Source of the DNA: Ipomoea triloba
Taxonomy: Eukaryota; Streptophyta; Magnoliopsida; Solanales; Convolvulaceae
Direction of reading: 5' to 3'
DNA: 64,000 nucleotides
Assembly: GCF_003576645.1 (NCBI RefSeq)
Contig: NC_044919.1
Coordinates: 14,142,816 to 14,206,815, forward strand
Each line of letters starts with the position of its first letter. Within the stretch, counting starts at the first letter, position 1. Shown in pieces: positions 1-11,100 of this stretch. Below the pieces are notes generated by a model that saw only the letters and a list, made by a program, of their open reading frames with translations, had not been told where the DNA came from and made no database searches. A program made the translations under genes and the position numbers.

Positions 1-59
1 TTATCCAATCATGCAAATTATAATACAATTCACAAATTTAAGCAAAGTAAGCATAGCAA

Positions 60-996
60 ATTAAATGCCATATGTAGTGCTAGAAATTTTCAATGAGAAG
101 TCATAGAAATGTTGCAAAAACTTGCTCAACTTCCTAACATTTTCTCAATCCTCATGATCCAGTGGGTCATTAGTTAACACAAGTTTATGCCTATAATTAT
201 GGTAAATCTCTTTAAGTCTGTCAAATGTTTTTAAAATTTTTGAGCTGCATCTATGATCTAACATCAAGTCGGTAGAGTTCCACCTATTGCTACAATCCAT
301 GCTCAACAAATTAAAGATTAAGATTGATTTTTTTAAATTGTACACATTCTTTAAACCTATGCAATCTAGCCCGTGATTGCCTCACATACCTCTCCGTGGC
401 TCTAACACGTGCAATTGATTTATGCACTTCCTTCAACCATTCTGTGACAAGCAACGAAATTAATTATGTGTGCAACACATCCGAGGTTGAAAAAATCGCT
501 AGGCGCCCGATTAGTTTATATATATATATATATATATATATGAAGTACATCAAGCAATATACGGAGTATAATTGCATACATAGATACACTGCTACACGCT
601 AACATGCCTACTGTCAAAGCAACACAACGTAACACAACACTTCCTCAATGCGACCGGGCGCCGCTTAGCGTTTAGGTGCGATTTTTATAACCTTTAACAC
701 GTCTCATATGAATAAATTTTTCCTCTAAGATAGTCTCACCTACATTATTCAATTCTTTCTCAAGTATATAGTGGCTACACCATTTGAAGTAGCATTATCC
801 ATGGTAATTGTGAAAACCAAGTCTATTGCCCAACCACACAAGTGCATTTTTCAATCATCTTACCAATATCTTCACTTTTATGACTGGTAATTGGACAAAA
901 ATTAATTATTCTCTTTTGCAATCTCCAATTATTGTCAATAAAGTAACAAGTAAGGCACATATAATTTTCCCTTTGCATTGATGTCCAAGTGTCCAT
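60..996 (-). pseudogene. hAT-superfamily transposase remnant
   Basis: On the minus strand this region keeps the order of a hAT (BED-finger, RICESLEEPER-like) transposase core in several frames: MDTWTSMQRENYM from 996, FIDNNWRLQKRIINFCPI near 945-890, LVFTITMDNATSNGVA near 820-770, ARVRATERYVRQ near 430-390, NRWNSTDLMLDH near 300-265 and FLQHFYDFSLKISS near 130-80. In the family this catalytic core cuts and joins transposon ends in the nucleus. Frame changes, stop codons and a foreign AT-rich segment (about 490-690) break the reading frame, and no BED finger or terminal dimerisation block is seen. The gene probably continues left of the window. Family assignment is firm; exact limits are not. 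Confidence 0.75.
490..690. other. Insertion interrupting the hAT remnant, with (TA)n
   Basis: This stretch separates two collinear parts of the hAT remnant. It holds a TA run (about 518-541) and a GC-richer piece (640-670) containing gggcgccgcttagcg. No coding homology is visible. It may be a small unrelated insertion; no target duplication could be identified. Confidence 0.35.
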
Positions 997-999
997 GGT

Positions 1000-1600
1000 A
1001 GGTGATACATACCCTAAGTGAAGAATAGCTTATACAACTTTTTTTTCTCCTCCAAATACATAGCATAACAATCTCTAACAATAATTCATCGTGATAGAAC
1101 CTTAAACCTCTGACAAGCAATAAACTCATGGATACACAACCAACGGAGACAGTAGCAATCACATTCTTAAGAAACTCAAGATTATTATTAATTAGTTTTC
1201 GAAGAGCTTGGAATTGGAGGGTGAAGGAGGCTTTTTTCTCCAGACAAAAGCAATTGAGTTCCATGGTGGCTGCTGCAGATAATCTCGATACTTTTCACTA
1301 TGATACTCCAGCTTCATGTGACGCTGAGTTTCCACCAATGATGACTAGAATAACCAAAACAGATTCATTAAGGAAGTAGAATAATTGTGCTGATAACGTG
1401 TTGTAAATTATAGTGTATCGCCTTATTAATCTTGTGTGATTATACGCTTATAACACCGCTCAAAACCATAGAAAGAAGAAGAGGGAGGGAGAGAAAGCAA
1501 TCGGAACTGGAAATTGCAGAATTCAAGAACTCCATCTTATTGATCATTGTATCATATTGAGATATTGTAAATTCACTGGATCTTCCTCCTCCTCCGTTCA
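1000..1600. other. Unassigned sequence between hAT remnant and B3 remnant
   Basis: A minus-strand open frame at 935-1264 runs across the hAT remnant in a different frame and has no recognisable domain. From about 1,600 the sequence becomes homologous to 19,350 onward. I see no gene here. Confidence 0.35.
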
Positions 1601-1729
1601 TTTAACGGTAGACCTCGATCTATTTTATAATAATTGGTGGGTGACCTCCCCAACTGTAAATTTGACATCCTTGCATCCATTTGGGCTTATTTGCTTTTTA
1701 AATTATTATTGTTCTAATTTAACCATCAA

Positions 1730-2115
1730 AGTAGAGGAGGGAGTTGACAAGATACAGAAGGTAGATAAAACCCTAACTGAGCTACGTCTGGAAGTGGGGA
1801 ATCACTAGATAAATAAGATGCTAAGTTCATCAAGGCTATTGCTGCCCAAATACGAGATCAGGAAATACGTGTTGCCTTGGATATAAGAATGTAGAGAGGT
1901 GTAGAGCTGGTCAAAATAGGGATGGGGTGAGAGTAAGCTAGAATTTCGGATTTGGATACTCGGTCTGAGCATGAAGTAAGCCTCAAGCAATGGAAGATTG
2001 GGTGACGTGCTTTCTGCTCACCGGCAACTGGAATACAGAGTTTGTTAGAAGGTGACAGCATTTGGTTGTCTTGGGACTCCCAAAATGGAAGATTATTCTT
2101 GTTCCATAAATTTAA
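1730..2115 (+). pseudogene. B3-domain gene remnant (At2g33720-like family)
   Basis: Translated fragments match the better preserved B3 copy at 13.2 kb: SSRLLLPK followed by IRKYVLPW (about 1,830-1,885), a block equivalent to the residues around KIWDLDTESEH (about 1,940-1,975), and the segment ending at the conserved C-terminal phenylalanine-rich stretch near 2,105. Stops and frameshifts interrupt every block, so it cannot make a B3 protein. B3 proteins of this family are small plant nuclear DNA-binding proteins. The surrounding 1,600-2,955 sequence is duplicated at 19,350-20,192 plus 27,708-28,060. Confidence 0.7.
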
Positions 2116-2952
2116 TATAGTGAGGTGAGAAGGGCAACTATTGCACCCATAAAAAAAGTGCAAAGATTTTCTTCAAGGCAGTCGATTCGTTATTCTAAAT
2201 GGGCTTGCCCATTCTCACCTCACTATGAATACAAGGTAAGGGGAGACACAATGAAGACTCGGTTTGTAGTGCCAGGTTGGGGCGTCGATTGTACATTGGC
2301 TTTTTGCCATTAAGACCAATTTTTGTCACTTGTAGTTAAGGGCGTTTTGATTAATGGAAAGTTTATTTATTTATTTATTTATTTTTGAAAAATATGATTA
2401 ACTAACTCAAGTTTCGGTAGGATTTCATTTGAATGAATTGGTTACTAAATAATATTGGCTTATATCAGCTATTTAAAATCTATTTTAATTTGTATCAATT
2501 GGTTATAGTTATAATTCTCCACTAGTATTTGATCCGCATGGACGTTATTTTTAGTGGGTCGAGTGGCACCACTAATATTTTGTTTCTCATTAACTATGCT
2601 TATATATTTTATGAAAATTTTAAAAATTGACCCATCTTAATATAAATCGTGATTAAATTTTTACATAATATTTTTCTCAATTCAATGGTGATTATATAAT
2701 ATTTTTTCTATCAAAGACTTTGTGGTTTAGTGACACTAAGTTACACTCCCATATGAGAGGTTGAGAAAATAGTTATATATGAACATATATTGTATTATAA
2801 CAGAGTCAGTAATACTCCAAAAAAATATAATAGTTTTTCTTTATTCTTACAAAATTCAATGATTGCCTCATTAGTGATGTATGCATAGGATTTGTTTTAT
2901 GCAATATTTGAATTCTCAAAAAGCTCAAATATTTTTATTAATTCTTATCATC

Positions 2953-2955
<3 letters not shown>
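2116..2955. repeat. Noncoding half of a local duplication (copy A)
   Basis: AT-rich sequence with no gene. It is collinear with 19,785-20,192 and, beyond the copia-2 insertion there, with 27,708-28,050. It includes a (TTTA)n run near 2,365-2,385. The match shows that this copy lacks the 7.5 kb insertion found in the paralogue. Confidence 0.75.

Positions 2956-3009
<54 letters not shown>
2956..3009. repeat. (TA)n microsatellite, site of copia-1 insertion
   Basis: A near-perfect AT dinucleotide tract of about 54 bp abuts the left LTR of copia-1; a second AT tract follows the right LTR (7,372-7,405). The target duplication therefore lies inside AT repeats and cannot be defined uniquely. Confidence 0.9.
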
Positions 3010-3012
<3 letters not shown>

Positions 3013-3014
<2 letters not shown>

Positions 3015-3116
3015 AGGATTAAATCACATTAACAACATTAACGTAAGTGTACACATGATAATATATAAACCTAGGAGAGGGAGTCCTGAACTAACACAAA
3101 GTCTAGAGTCCTAACA
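3013..3116 (-). repeat. Copia-1 3' LTR
   Basis: About 104 bp beginning TGAGGATT and ending CCTAACA on the plus strand, identical to 7,268-7,371 on inspection. Two or three extra shared bases (GA) before it leave the outer edge uncertain by about 3 bp. Confidence 0.88.
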
Positions 3117-3123
3117 CTCCCCC

Positions 3124-6100
3124 TCAAGCACAAGGGTGAGAAGTAACCTTGAGCTTGTCACGTAAAAAAGTAAAACGAGAAGTGGAGAGCGGTTTAGTAA
3201 ATATGTCAACCAACTGGTCCTTTGTAGAGATGAAATGAACCTGCAGCTCCTTCTTAGACACCTTGTCTCGAACAAAATGATAGTCTATTTCCACGTGCTT
3301 CGTGCGAGCATGGAAAACAGGATTCGCACATAGATACGTGGCACCCAAGTTATCACACCACAACCGCGAAACAGAACGCACAGGCAAACCAATTTCCTTT
3401 AGAAGCGACACAAGCCAAGTAACTTCAGCAGTGATATCCGCCAAGGCTTTATATTCCGCCTCAATAGAAGACCGAGCAACCGTACGCTGCTTCCGGCATG
3501 ACCAAGAGACCAGATTACTCTCAAAGTAGACCGCAAACTCGCTAGTAGATTTTCGGTCATCAGGATTACCAGCCCAATCCGAATCCGAAGAGGCATGAAG
3601 ATCAACAGATAAGGACTTCGTAATATGAAGACCATAATGCAAAGTCCCTTTAACGTACCGTAAGACCCGCTTGAGCATGCACCAATCAGCCGTGGTAGGG
3701 GTATGCATACGCTGACAGATGAGATTGACAGCTTAAGACAAATCCGGACGGGTCACCGTGAGATACTGAAGAGCACCTGCAAGTCTACGATACTAAGTAG
3801 GATCAGCATAGGGCGCCTCCGAACCATCAGCAGACTTGACAAGAGAAATAGGAGTAGACACCGGTTTGCAGTCAACCATACCCGAATGCTTCAGAATATC
3901 AGTCATGTAACGTTGCTGCGAGAGAAGCATGCCACCAGACAGCGGAATAGTCTCAATCCCAAGAAAGAAAGTCGGAGCGCCCATGTCACGCACCTTAAAT
4001 TCCGATGCCAACTTAGCAACAAGATCGATAACACGAGCAGAATCCGACCCCATGACCAGAATGTCATCAACATACATCAGGAAATACAATTGAACCGCAC
4101 CAAGAGTATAAACAAAAAGCGACACATCAGTCTTGGACGGGGCAAAGCCAACTAAGACCAGAAAAGTCTGCAGATGCACAAACCAAGCATGGGGTGCCTG
4201 CTTAAGGCCATAGAGAGACCGCTGAAGCAAACAAACATGAGTAGGCGATGACTGATCCTCATAACCGGGAGGTTGACGCATGTAGACAGTCTCCGCCAAC
4301 GCACCATTAAGAAAGGCGTTATGGATATCCAACTGCCGAATCGTCCAGCCCCTAGACACCGCAGTGACAAAAGAAGACGCATAGTGGCCGGCTTAACAAC
4401 CGGACTGAACGTCTCAAAGAAGTCCTGGCCAGCAACCTGGTTGAAACCCTTGGCCACAAGGCGAGCCTTGTGACGCTCAACTGTGCCATCCACCTTCCGC
4501 TTGGTCCGGAAGACCCATTTGCAGCCAACAATATTCATACCCGGAGCCGCAGGGACTAAACGCCATGTATTATTCTGCAGCAAGGCAAGGCATTGAACTC
4601 CAAATCCATGGCTTCACGCCACTCTAGATGACGCACATCCTGAGAGTAGCAAGTCGGCTCAGGTGCAACCGCAGCAGACAAAGCCACATGCTAAGTCGGG
4701 CCTATACTGCGGGTCGCCATGACATGAGACCGAGGCGGAGGAGGCTGTGACGCAGGACGCCTACCCCGGTGAATAGGCTGCACATCAGCAGTAACCGTGC
4801 GTTCACTCGAGCGATCACCCAAAGGAACATCAGGCGGATCAGACACAGTAACTGAACTAGTCGGTAAAGCAGCAACACCCCATGGCGGAGCAGAAGCTAG
4901 CACCGGAGCCTGCACAGAACCAGAAGCTGCAAAAGGAAACACAGACTCGTCAAAGCGCACATGGCGACAGGTAAAAACCTTATTAGTGTTAATATCTAGA
5001 CAACGATAGCCCCGAAAAGAATCAGGATACCCCAAGAACACACAAGGAGAAGACCGAAACTGCAACTTATGACGATTATAGGAACGAAGTAACGGAAAGC
5101 AAAGACAACCAAATACCCGCAAAAACGAGTATGAAGGTGGTGACCGATGTAAACGAAAATTAGGAGACTCATTATTCAAAACTCGAGTAGGCATCTTGTT
5201 AATTAGATAAACAGTTGTTTTGAATGCGTAGTCCCAAAAACGAGAAGGAACAGACGCCTGGGCCATCAAGGCAAGCCTAGTCTCTACAACGTGCCTATGC
5301 CTGCGTTCAACCCTACCATTTTGTTCGTGCGTATATGCACAGGATTACCTATGACGTATACCCAGAGAAGCTAAAGTTTTATGAAGCTTTTTGTACTCTG
5401 CCCCTAAGTCCGATTGAATAGAGAGAATTTTAGCAGAAAATGACCGTTCAACAAGTGACCGAAACTGATTAAAGATTGAATACAAATCAGACTTAGCTCG
5501 CATAGGATAAAACCAAACATATCGTGTATAGTCATTAACAAATAATACAAAATACTTGAAACCATTCGTAGAAAGTAATGGCGCGGGGCCCCAAATATCA
5601 GTATAAATAAGTTCTAAAACACGAGTGGTAGTAGTTGAAACGCGAGACAAAGGAAAAGGGAAGATTTCCCTAACTGACAAGCAGAACAAACATTTGACAA
5701 ATCACTAATATTAAACGAACTAACAGAAGACTGCAAAATTTGACGCAACACTCGCAAGTGAGGATGACCAAGCTGCATGTGCCAAGTAGACGGAGACACA
5801 CGAGCAGCGACAAAAGCAGCAGGAACAGACTTCGAACTAGGCCACGCATACAAGCCACCCGACGTACCCCCTTTAAAAAGAATCTTCTTGGTTAAACAAT
5901 CCTTCACAAAGAAACAAGAAGAGTGAAATTCAAAAAACACGTTATTGTCCCTAGCAAATTTATGAACGGACAACAAGGAAGATGACAGACCAGGAACATG
6001 CAAGACATCACACAACTTAAATAACCTTGAGGAGGAGGCTAACGATGCAGAACCAACACTAATAATGGGCAAACCTGTACCATTACCAACGCGGAGCGTG

Positions 6101-7200
6101 TCTGGTCCATCGTAATTATCAGCAGATGACATCACCGAAACGTCAGGCGTTGCGTGATTAGTGGCTCCAGTATCCGGAAACCACTGATGTGAACTCACTG
6201 AGCCAGCACCATCCGAAGGAACAGCCATATGGGCTTGCTGACCCGGGGAGTCCGAATATCGGCGATAGCAATTTAGAGCCGAATGGACTTGGCAGGAGCA
6301 AATCTGACAGCGAACTCTAGGAGACCGAGAACGCCCTCCTCGGCCACGACCGCGATTCCAGCGGCCTCGACCACCCGTCGAGCCACCAGAACGCCCGCCG
6401 CGCTGCTGCAGCTGCTGCGGAACACCACCAGTCCGGCCACCACGACGAGCTGCCAACGCCACCGGTGCACCCAGGTCTAGACCATCATCAGCACATATAA
6501 ACTCCTGATGCACCAAAAAATCTGCAATTTCTTCCAATGTGAGGGGATCACCACGCGTCAACGACGCCACCAATGGTCTGAACTCAGCACGCAACCCCCG
6601 GAAGACATATAGGTTTTGGTCATCCAGCGAGACCGGGCGACCAGTGAGCGCTAAGTCCTCCACCAGTACCTGGGCGCGATTGAGGTAGTCCGAAATTGAG
6701 AGACCCCCTTGCCGCAGCCCCTATAATTCGCCAAGCAACCGGAGAGTCCAAGCCCGCGTCGAGGACCCCAACGATCGCTCAATCGTCAACCATAGCTGCC
6801 GTGAAGTGTTCTGCCCAATAGCCAGGTGCATTGTGTCCTCAGACATCGCCGAAATCAGCAAGGAAAGCACCGCTTGATCCTGCCGGAGCCAATGCAAACA
6901 AGCCAGAGAAGTGCTGTCCGCTGTTGACGCCGACAGAGCTGAAGCAGAAGCAGCAGGAGCAGAAACCACCGGGCACGGCAGCGTTCCATCAAAAAATCCA
7001 AGAAGCTCCTGACCGCGGAGGAAGGGGAGCATCTGAGTTCGCCAAAAGAGATAATTGCGCATCGTCAACTTGATAGAGACGTAGTGATGCGCAGAAGAGA
7101 GCGAGGTGGTCGCAGGAACCGGAGGAATGGTAGCAACGGCCGAAACAGTCCGCTCAGAGTCATTGGCAGAGCTGTTATTGTTCGAAGCCGTGTGCGCCAT
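3124..7200 (-). pseudogene. Copia-1 gag-pol polyprotein, disabled
   Basis: The ATG at 7,200 starts a gag-like region (MAHTASNN). An RGG-rich stretch and a zinc-knuckle-like CQICSCQVHSALNC follow at about 6,309, the protease motif DTGATNHA near 6,170, the integrase core near 5,600-4,950, the reverse-transcriptase motif YVDDILVMG near 4,065 and RNase H at 3,700-3,130. Lesions: in-frame stops at 6,721, 5,345, 4,691, 3,793 and 3,733; one-base frameshifts near 5,675 and 4,385; a 5 bp CCTTG duplication near 4,585. Without these it would be one long frame, as usual for the family. The product would act in cytoplasmic particles and then the nucleus. It cannot mobilise itself as it stands. Confidence 0.92.
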
Positions 7201-7267
7201 TGCAGAAGAAAAGAACGGGAACGAGAGAAAACAAAAAAAAAAAAACCCGGAAACGTCTGATACCAGA

Positions 7268-7367
7268 TGAGGATTAAATCACATTAACAACATTAACGTA
7301 AGTGTACACATGATAATATATAAACCTAGGAGAGGGAGTCCTGAACTAACACAAAGTCTAGAGTCCT

Positions 7368-7371
<4 letters not shown>
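7268..7371 (-). repeat. Copia-1 5' LTR
   Basis: Identical partner of 3,013-3,116. On its inner side (7,256-7,265, read as minus strand) is the TGGTATCAGA primer-binding site, which fixes the element's orientation. Confidence 0.88.
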
Positions 7372-7405
<34 letters not shown>

Positions 7406-7408
<3 letters not shown>

Positions 7409-7690
7409 AGTGGTTCAGGTGCGTGGAAGGATTCTCGTGCGATTGTGCGGCGATCTATTCTTAAAAAAAAAAATTAAACTATGCACATTAAACTCCTAAT
7501 CTAATCACCTTACGCTGAATTAACATAAAAATGACTTTGTAGAGAAAATCTTATAAAGAATATTGTTTGTGTTATGGAAAAAAAAAAAAAAACGCACCTT
7601 AAATTTCAACAACTAACGCGCCTTAAGCACACAAACCATGCACCTTAAGAAGGAGAACCACGCACAAAAGTTTCCAGTGCGTATGTGCAT
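7406..7690. mobile_element. Cassette bounded by a TA microsatellite (GGGAGTGG type)
   Basis: Directly after the TA tract comes gggagtggttcaggtgcg, also found after a TA tract at 28,074. The interior repeats GCACCTTAA-like words (7,590-7,650). There is no ORF. The form recalls Micron-type elements described in rice, which sit inside TA microsatellites, but identity with that family is not shown. The right limit is approximate. Confidence 0.45.
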
Positions 7691-7922
7691 ATAATCACTT
7701 TTAGACTTTTTGCTGTGCAATTCTAGAGTTTTCTCCATTTTTGAACATAAGCTAGAACCAACTCAATTTACTGTAACAAGAAGAAGAATCATATGAACAT
7801 TCTAATTAAGCGCAAGCATAAAAGGAAACAAAAGAAATTGTAAGACAATGAAATCATTCATTATGCCTTATAGACCACCGATATAAAGTTTATTTTTAAT
7901 ACATTAATTGTTATTTTTTAAG

Positions 7923-7955
<33 letters not shown>

Positions 7956-8207
7956 GGGAAAATTGTAATTTATGCCCCTTCATAATATGTCAATTATCAA
8001 TGTCACCCCTAAATTATTAGTGATATAAAAAATTTTTCCCTCAATTTTCAAAACGGTACATATATTACCCCTCCCTTATGGTCTCCGAGTCTGGCAACAC
8101 TACCCAAGACGACAAATCTACTACGTCTTGAAGGGCAACATTTACACTACTAATAATTCAGGGGCGATATTGATAATTGACATATTATGGATGGACATAA
8201 ATTACAA

Positions 8208-8212
<5 letters not shown>
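7956..8212. mobile_element. Foldback MITE inserted in a TTA microsatellite
   Basis: About 65 bp at each end are inverted copies: the left end reads aattgtaatttatg and catatattatcaatt-like words, and the right end repeats them reversed (attgacatattatgg, cataaattacaat). TTA repeats flank both sides. The paralogous region at 16,640-16,690 has the TTA tract with no insertion. About 257 bp and no coding capacity, so it is nonautonomous. Confidence 0.75.
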
Positions 8213-8254
<42 letters not shown>

Positions 8255-8615
8255 TTGTATATCAAAGATTCATTTTTCAGTATATTAACTAAAAATAAAC
8301 ATTGAATACATTAAAAATATAATAAATTTTTAATACTAACAATATAATGAATATTTATTTGTGGTTCAAAGTATATAATTTGTTGCCCAATAATGAAATG
8401 TGGGTTTAATGAAATGGTAGGGTTTTTAAAATTCATTTCCTAGTCCAGATGGGAGCGGGAAAATATATCTCATTAACGGTTTCCTAATCCCAGCGGCATT
8501 AGAATTAGGTTATTCTAGCTATTCCCCTATATATATAATATATATAGTTTCCTAAAATGAAACATAGTTTCATCGTTCACATATATACACCTACGGATAC
8601 TCTGAAAATAGCGCA
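8213..8615 (+). promoter_or_regulatory. 5' flank of the 8.6 kb ORF, conserved in paralogues
   Basis: After a (TTA)n tract, 8,440-8,615 carries a block containing ccagatgggagcgggaaa and ggttattctagctattcc. The same block lies upstream of the ORF at 16,997 (16,820-16,996) and, inverted, upstream of the B3 pseudogene at 52,783 (about 52,850-52,985). Sharing by three family members suggests promoter and 5' leader. TATATA at 8,530-8,545 could serve as a TATA element. No experimental support. Confidence 0.5.
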
Positions 8616-9140
8616 ATGGAGGATGAGGCTGTAGCTGTTCATCCACAGGCCGCCGCGAATCCTCCTCTCTCCGACACCGCCTCTCTTTGGTGTTCATATC
8701 CATATCAACAACCACTCGTTCTTGATCTAAAGCCAGTGCCCAATCATCAAGAAATTACGCTCAACCCCGCACCGCCAAGGAAAATGAAGATCATTCTGAA
8801 GTTGAAGAAAGAGATTGAAGAAATAGTAGTTCCTGCCCCTGCGCTGGTTTCATCGTCATCAGAGAATAATTCAATGAAACTGAAGTTACAAGTCACGAAG
8901 AGGAAGTTGGAGCAAAGCTACGGCGAAGAATCGGAGAAGAAAGCGAAGAAGAAGATACAACGCATTGATGATTTCCCAAATCTCAAGAATCGTGCACGCA
9001 GTAGTACTAAGGTGAAAGATCGAACTCTCAACCACCTTGACATCCGAGAAAGAGTGCTTACAAAAATGAATAGGCTCAACCAGAAAAATCAAAACCTCAA
9101 ACCAAAGTACACTTTATATTCAAAAAAGACCTACATTTGA
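8616..9140 (+). CDS. Hypothetical basic protein related to N-termini of the local B3 family
   Basis: 174-codon ORF beginning MEDEAVAVHPQ. The start is chosen because the same ATG and upstream leader occur in the 17.0 kb and 52.8 kb copies. Visible features: an aromatic/proline segment LWCSYPYQQPLVLDL near residues 24-38, a lysine-rich stretch MKIILKLKKEIEE (57-69), a serine run, a strongly basic possible nuclear signal (KKAKKKIQR, about 108-116) and a basic C-terminus. There is no B3 domain, membrane segment or signal peptide. It shares about 84% of residues with the ORF at 16,997. Leader and the PNHQEIT segment link it to the B3 family. It may be a shortened descendant whose DNA-binding half was lost, or an expressed pseudogene. 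Function unknown. Confidence 0.55.
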   Translation: MEDEAVAVHPQAAANPPLSDTASLWCSYPYQQPLVLDLKPVPNHQEITLNPAPPRKMKIILKLKKEIEEIVVPAPALVSSSSENNSMKLKLQVTKRKLEQSYGEESEKKAKKKIQRIDDFPNLKNRARSSTKVKDRTLNHLDIRERVLTKMNRLNQKNQNLKPKYTLYSKKTYI

Positions 9141-10689
9141 TCGATCCATCCATGTGGCCTCGAGTTTACATATATATGTAGCCCAAGAACTACGTGCGGC
9201 TTGATCCCAGACAAAATCTGGAGTACGTAGGCAGCCTTTAATTCGTTAATTAAAAGGTTCAGCTGCGATTTTGTATCAAACTTTATTGTTTCATTTCTAA
9301 TTTCATTCAATTTATTCAAATTCAATTATCTAGGAAATAGTCACCCAAGACCTGACAATTATCAACACCATCTGTTAACACACGGCACGAAAATAAAGAG
9401 TTAGTGTTTATCTTTAACGTGTCCCGGATTATTAACGGGTTGACCCGTTAAGAGCCCTATTATACATAAAAGGTCAACTCGTTAAACATATTAATAAACT
9501 ATTCAATTCAATTTTTCTCATTTTACACAAATCAATCAAAAACATTATAGACTTAAGTTTAACGGGTTGACTGTGAAGGACCTATTATGTATGAAATTTT
9601 TATAAATTTTTGTATTTTGATAAGTCTCATTTCTAATTTTATTCAATTTATTCAAATTCGATCAATTTTTTTTTTTCAAAAAAAAAAATTCAATCAATTT
9701 TTCTCATTTTGCATAAATCTAATTTTGTTTAATTTCACCCCTTAGTCACCCTTTTTAGGTGACTGTATGCTATGATCTGAACTAGAAAGTAAGTTTAATA
9801 AAAGATTGTATTAAGAAAATGGAGAAAGAGAGAGTGGCGCCCCGCCAACTTAATTCGGTTTGAAGCCAAAGAAAGAAGTGAGCAAGTTTTTCGGCTATTG
9901 CATTGTGTGGGGAAAATTATATTGTCATTGTTATATGTATTTTTTTTAGCTTTTATATGGATTTTTTATTCTTCTTTTCAAAAATAAATTTAATTACTTA
10001 TATGTTATATTTTTATGAGTGATATAAGATCACACTAATATTTTATACGCGTGATGCATGAAAAATTCAGGCAGGACTGATCCAAACATTTTAGATGCCC
10101 TAAGCGAAATGAAGAAAAAATGGTCCCTATATAAAAAACTAAAATTTAAATTTAATAATACTAAAAAAATAATAGTCTCAAATAATATTGAAATAGGATT
10201 AGAAAATTTTCAATAATAAAAAAGGCCCCTATGTTGCTTGTGTGCAGTGTGCAAAATTGCAGAGAGAAATAAAGACAGAAAAAATTACAAATAGAATAAG
10301 AACTTACAAGTTACAACGGACAATGGGCCCAAATCGACAAACAAAATGGAACCGTCAACGAAAATGCGGCTAAGATGAATAGAGGATTAATCGAAATTGG
10401 GAAAAAATTTTATTGAAGAAGACGAATGGGTTACTGTGTCAATTCTAAATTATTTGATTAGCTGTCGATTCCTGGCTTCCTGCCTATTGAATATTTTAAT
10501 AGAGGATTAGTTGAAATTGGGGAAAAAATTTATTGAAGAAGATGAATGAGTTAGATAATTAGGTGTCTGATTCTAAATTATTTTATTGAGTGTCAATTCT
10601 CAGCTTCCCTGCAGTCCCACATCGATTAGGCTTCCATCTATTTTTAAGTTTTTTGTTTTCTAATATAATTATAACATTATTTATTAAAA
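9141..10689. repeat. Noncoding, multi-copy repeat blocks
   Basis: No gene seen. 9,480-9,990 recurs at 11,520-11,960 and 29,740-30,190 (shared words aacgggttgac, agagagagtggcgc). 10,070-10,330 recurs at 17,715-18,040 and 30,730-30,930 (shared words ccaaacattttaga, cctatgttgcttgtgtg). An internal near-repeat lies at 10,380-10,470 and 10,500-10,590. These blocks travel with the B3 gene copies and probably mark segmental duplication rather than one transposon. Confidence 0.65.
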
Positions 10690-11100
10690 AAAGAATATAT
10701 ATATATATATATATATATAAATTTGTTCAAATATGGTCGCGCCTTCCCGTGTGGTCGGTGCAGTTCACACCACTCAATATTAGAAAATACATCACTCAAT
10801 GTTAGAAAATGCACCACAATGAATATACACAAAAACATCATAAAACACACCACATAACCAAAATAATGCACCAAAACTCCCTTGTCCCTAATGGTGCATT
10901 TGCTAATACTATGTGGTGTATATTTGCATACCTAGTGGTGTGTTTTTTTGTGATGCATAGCTAATGATGCATATTTGAGTGGTACATTTTTTAACATTGA
11001 GTAGTGTATATATGTATATATAGTGGTGAGGTCGCACTGACCGCACGTTAAAGAGCGACCACACCTGAATATGACCATATATATATATATATATATATGA
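10690..11100. mobile_element. Cassette bounded by TA tracts, with imperfect inverted ends
   Basis: TA tracts at 10,694-10,720 and 11,080-11,098 enclose about 360 bp. The left end contains aatatggtcgcgccttcccg; the right end, reversed, reads atggtcatattcaggtgtgg and then gtggtcgctc. The interior has many TGGTG/CACCA words in both orientations. It is noncoding; open frames across it are microsatellite artefacts. Confidence 0.45.

Larger units (their letters stand above)
3013..7371 (-). mobile_element. Copia-1: Ty1/copia retrotransposon with very short LTRs
   Basis: Complete 4.36 kb element on the minus strand. Two LTRs of about 104 bp (3,013-3,116 and 7,268-7,371) look identical by eye. Next to the right LTR the minus strand reads TGGTATCAGA, the usual initiator-tRNA primer-binding site; next to the left LTR lies the purine tract GAGGGGGAG. 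The order gag, protease, integrase, reverse transcriptase, RNase H defines Ty1/copia. It sits in a TA microsatellite. The paralogous locus at about 28,055-28,075 has the microsatellite without the element. Confidence 0.93.

Noticed and set aside
935..1264. 109-residue minus-strand ORF as a gene
   Set aside because: It overlaps the start of the hAT transposase remnant in another frame and has no domain.
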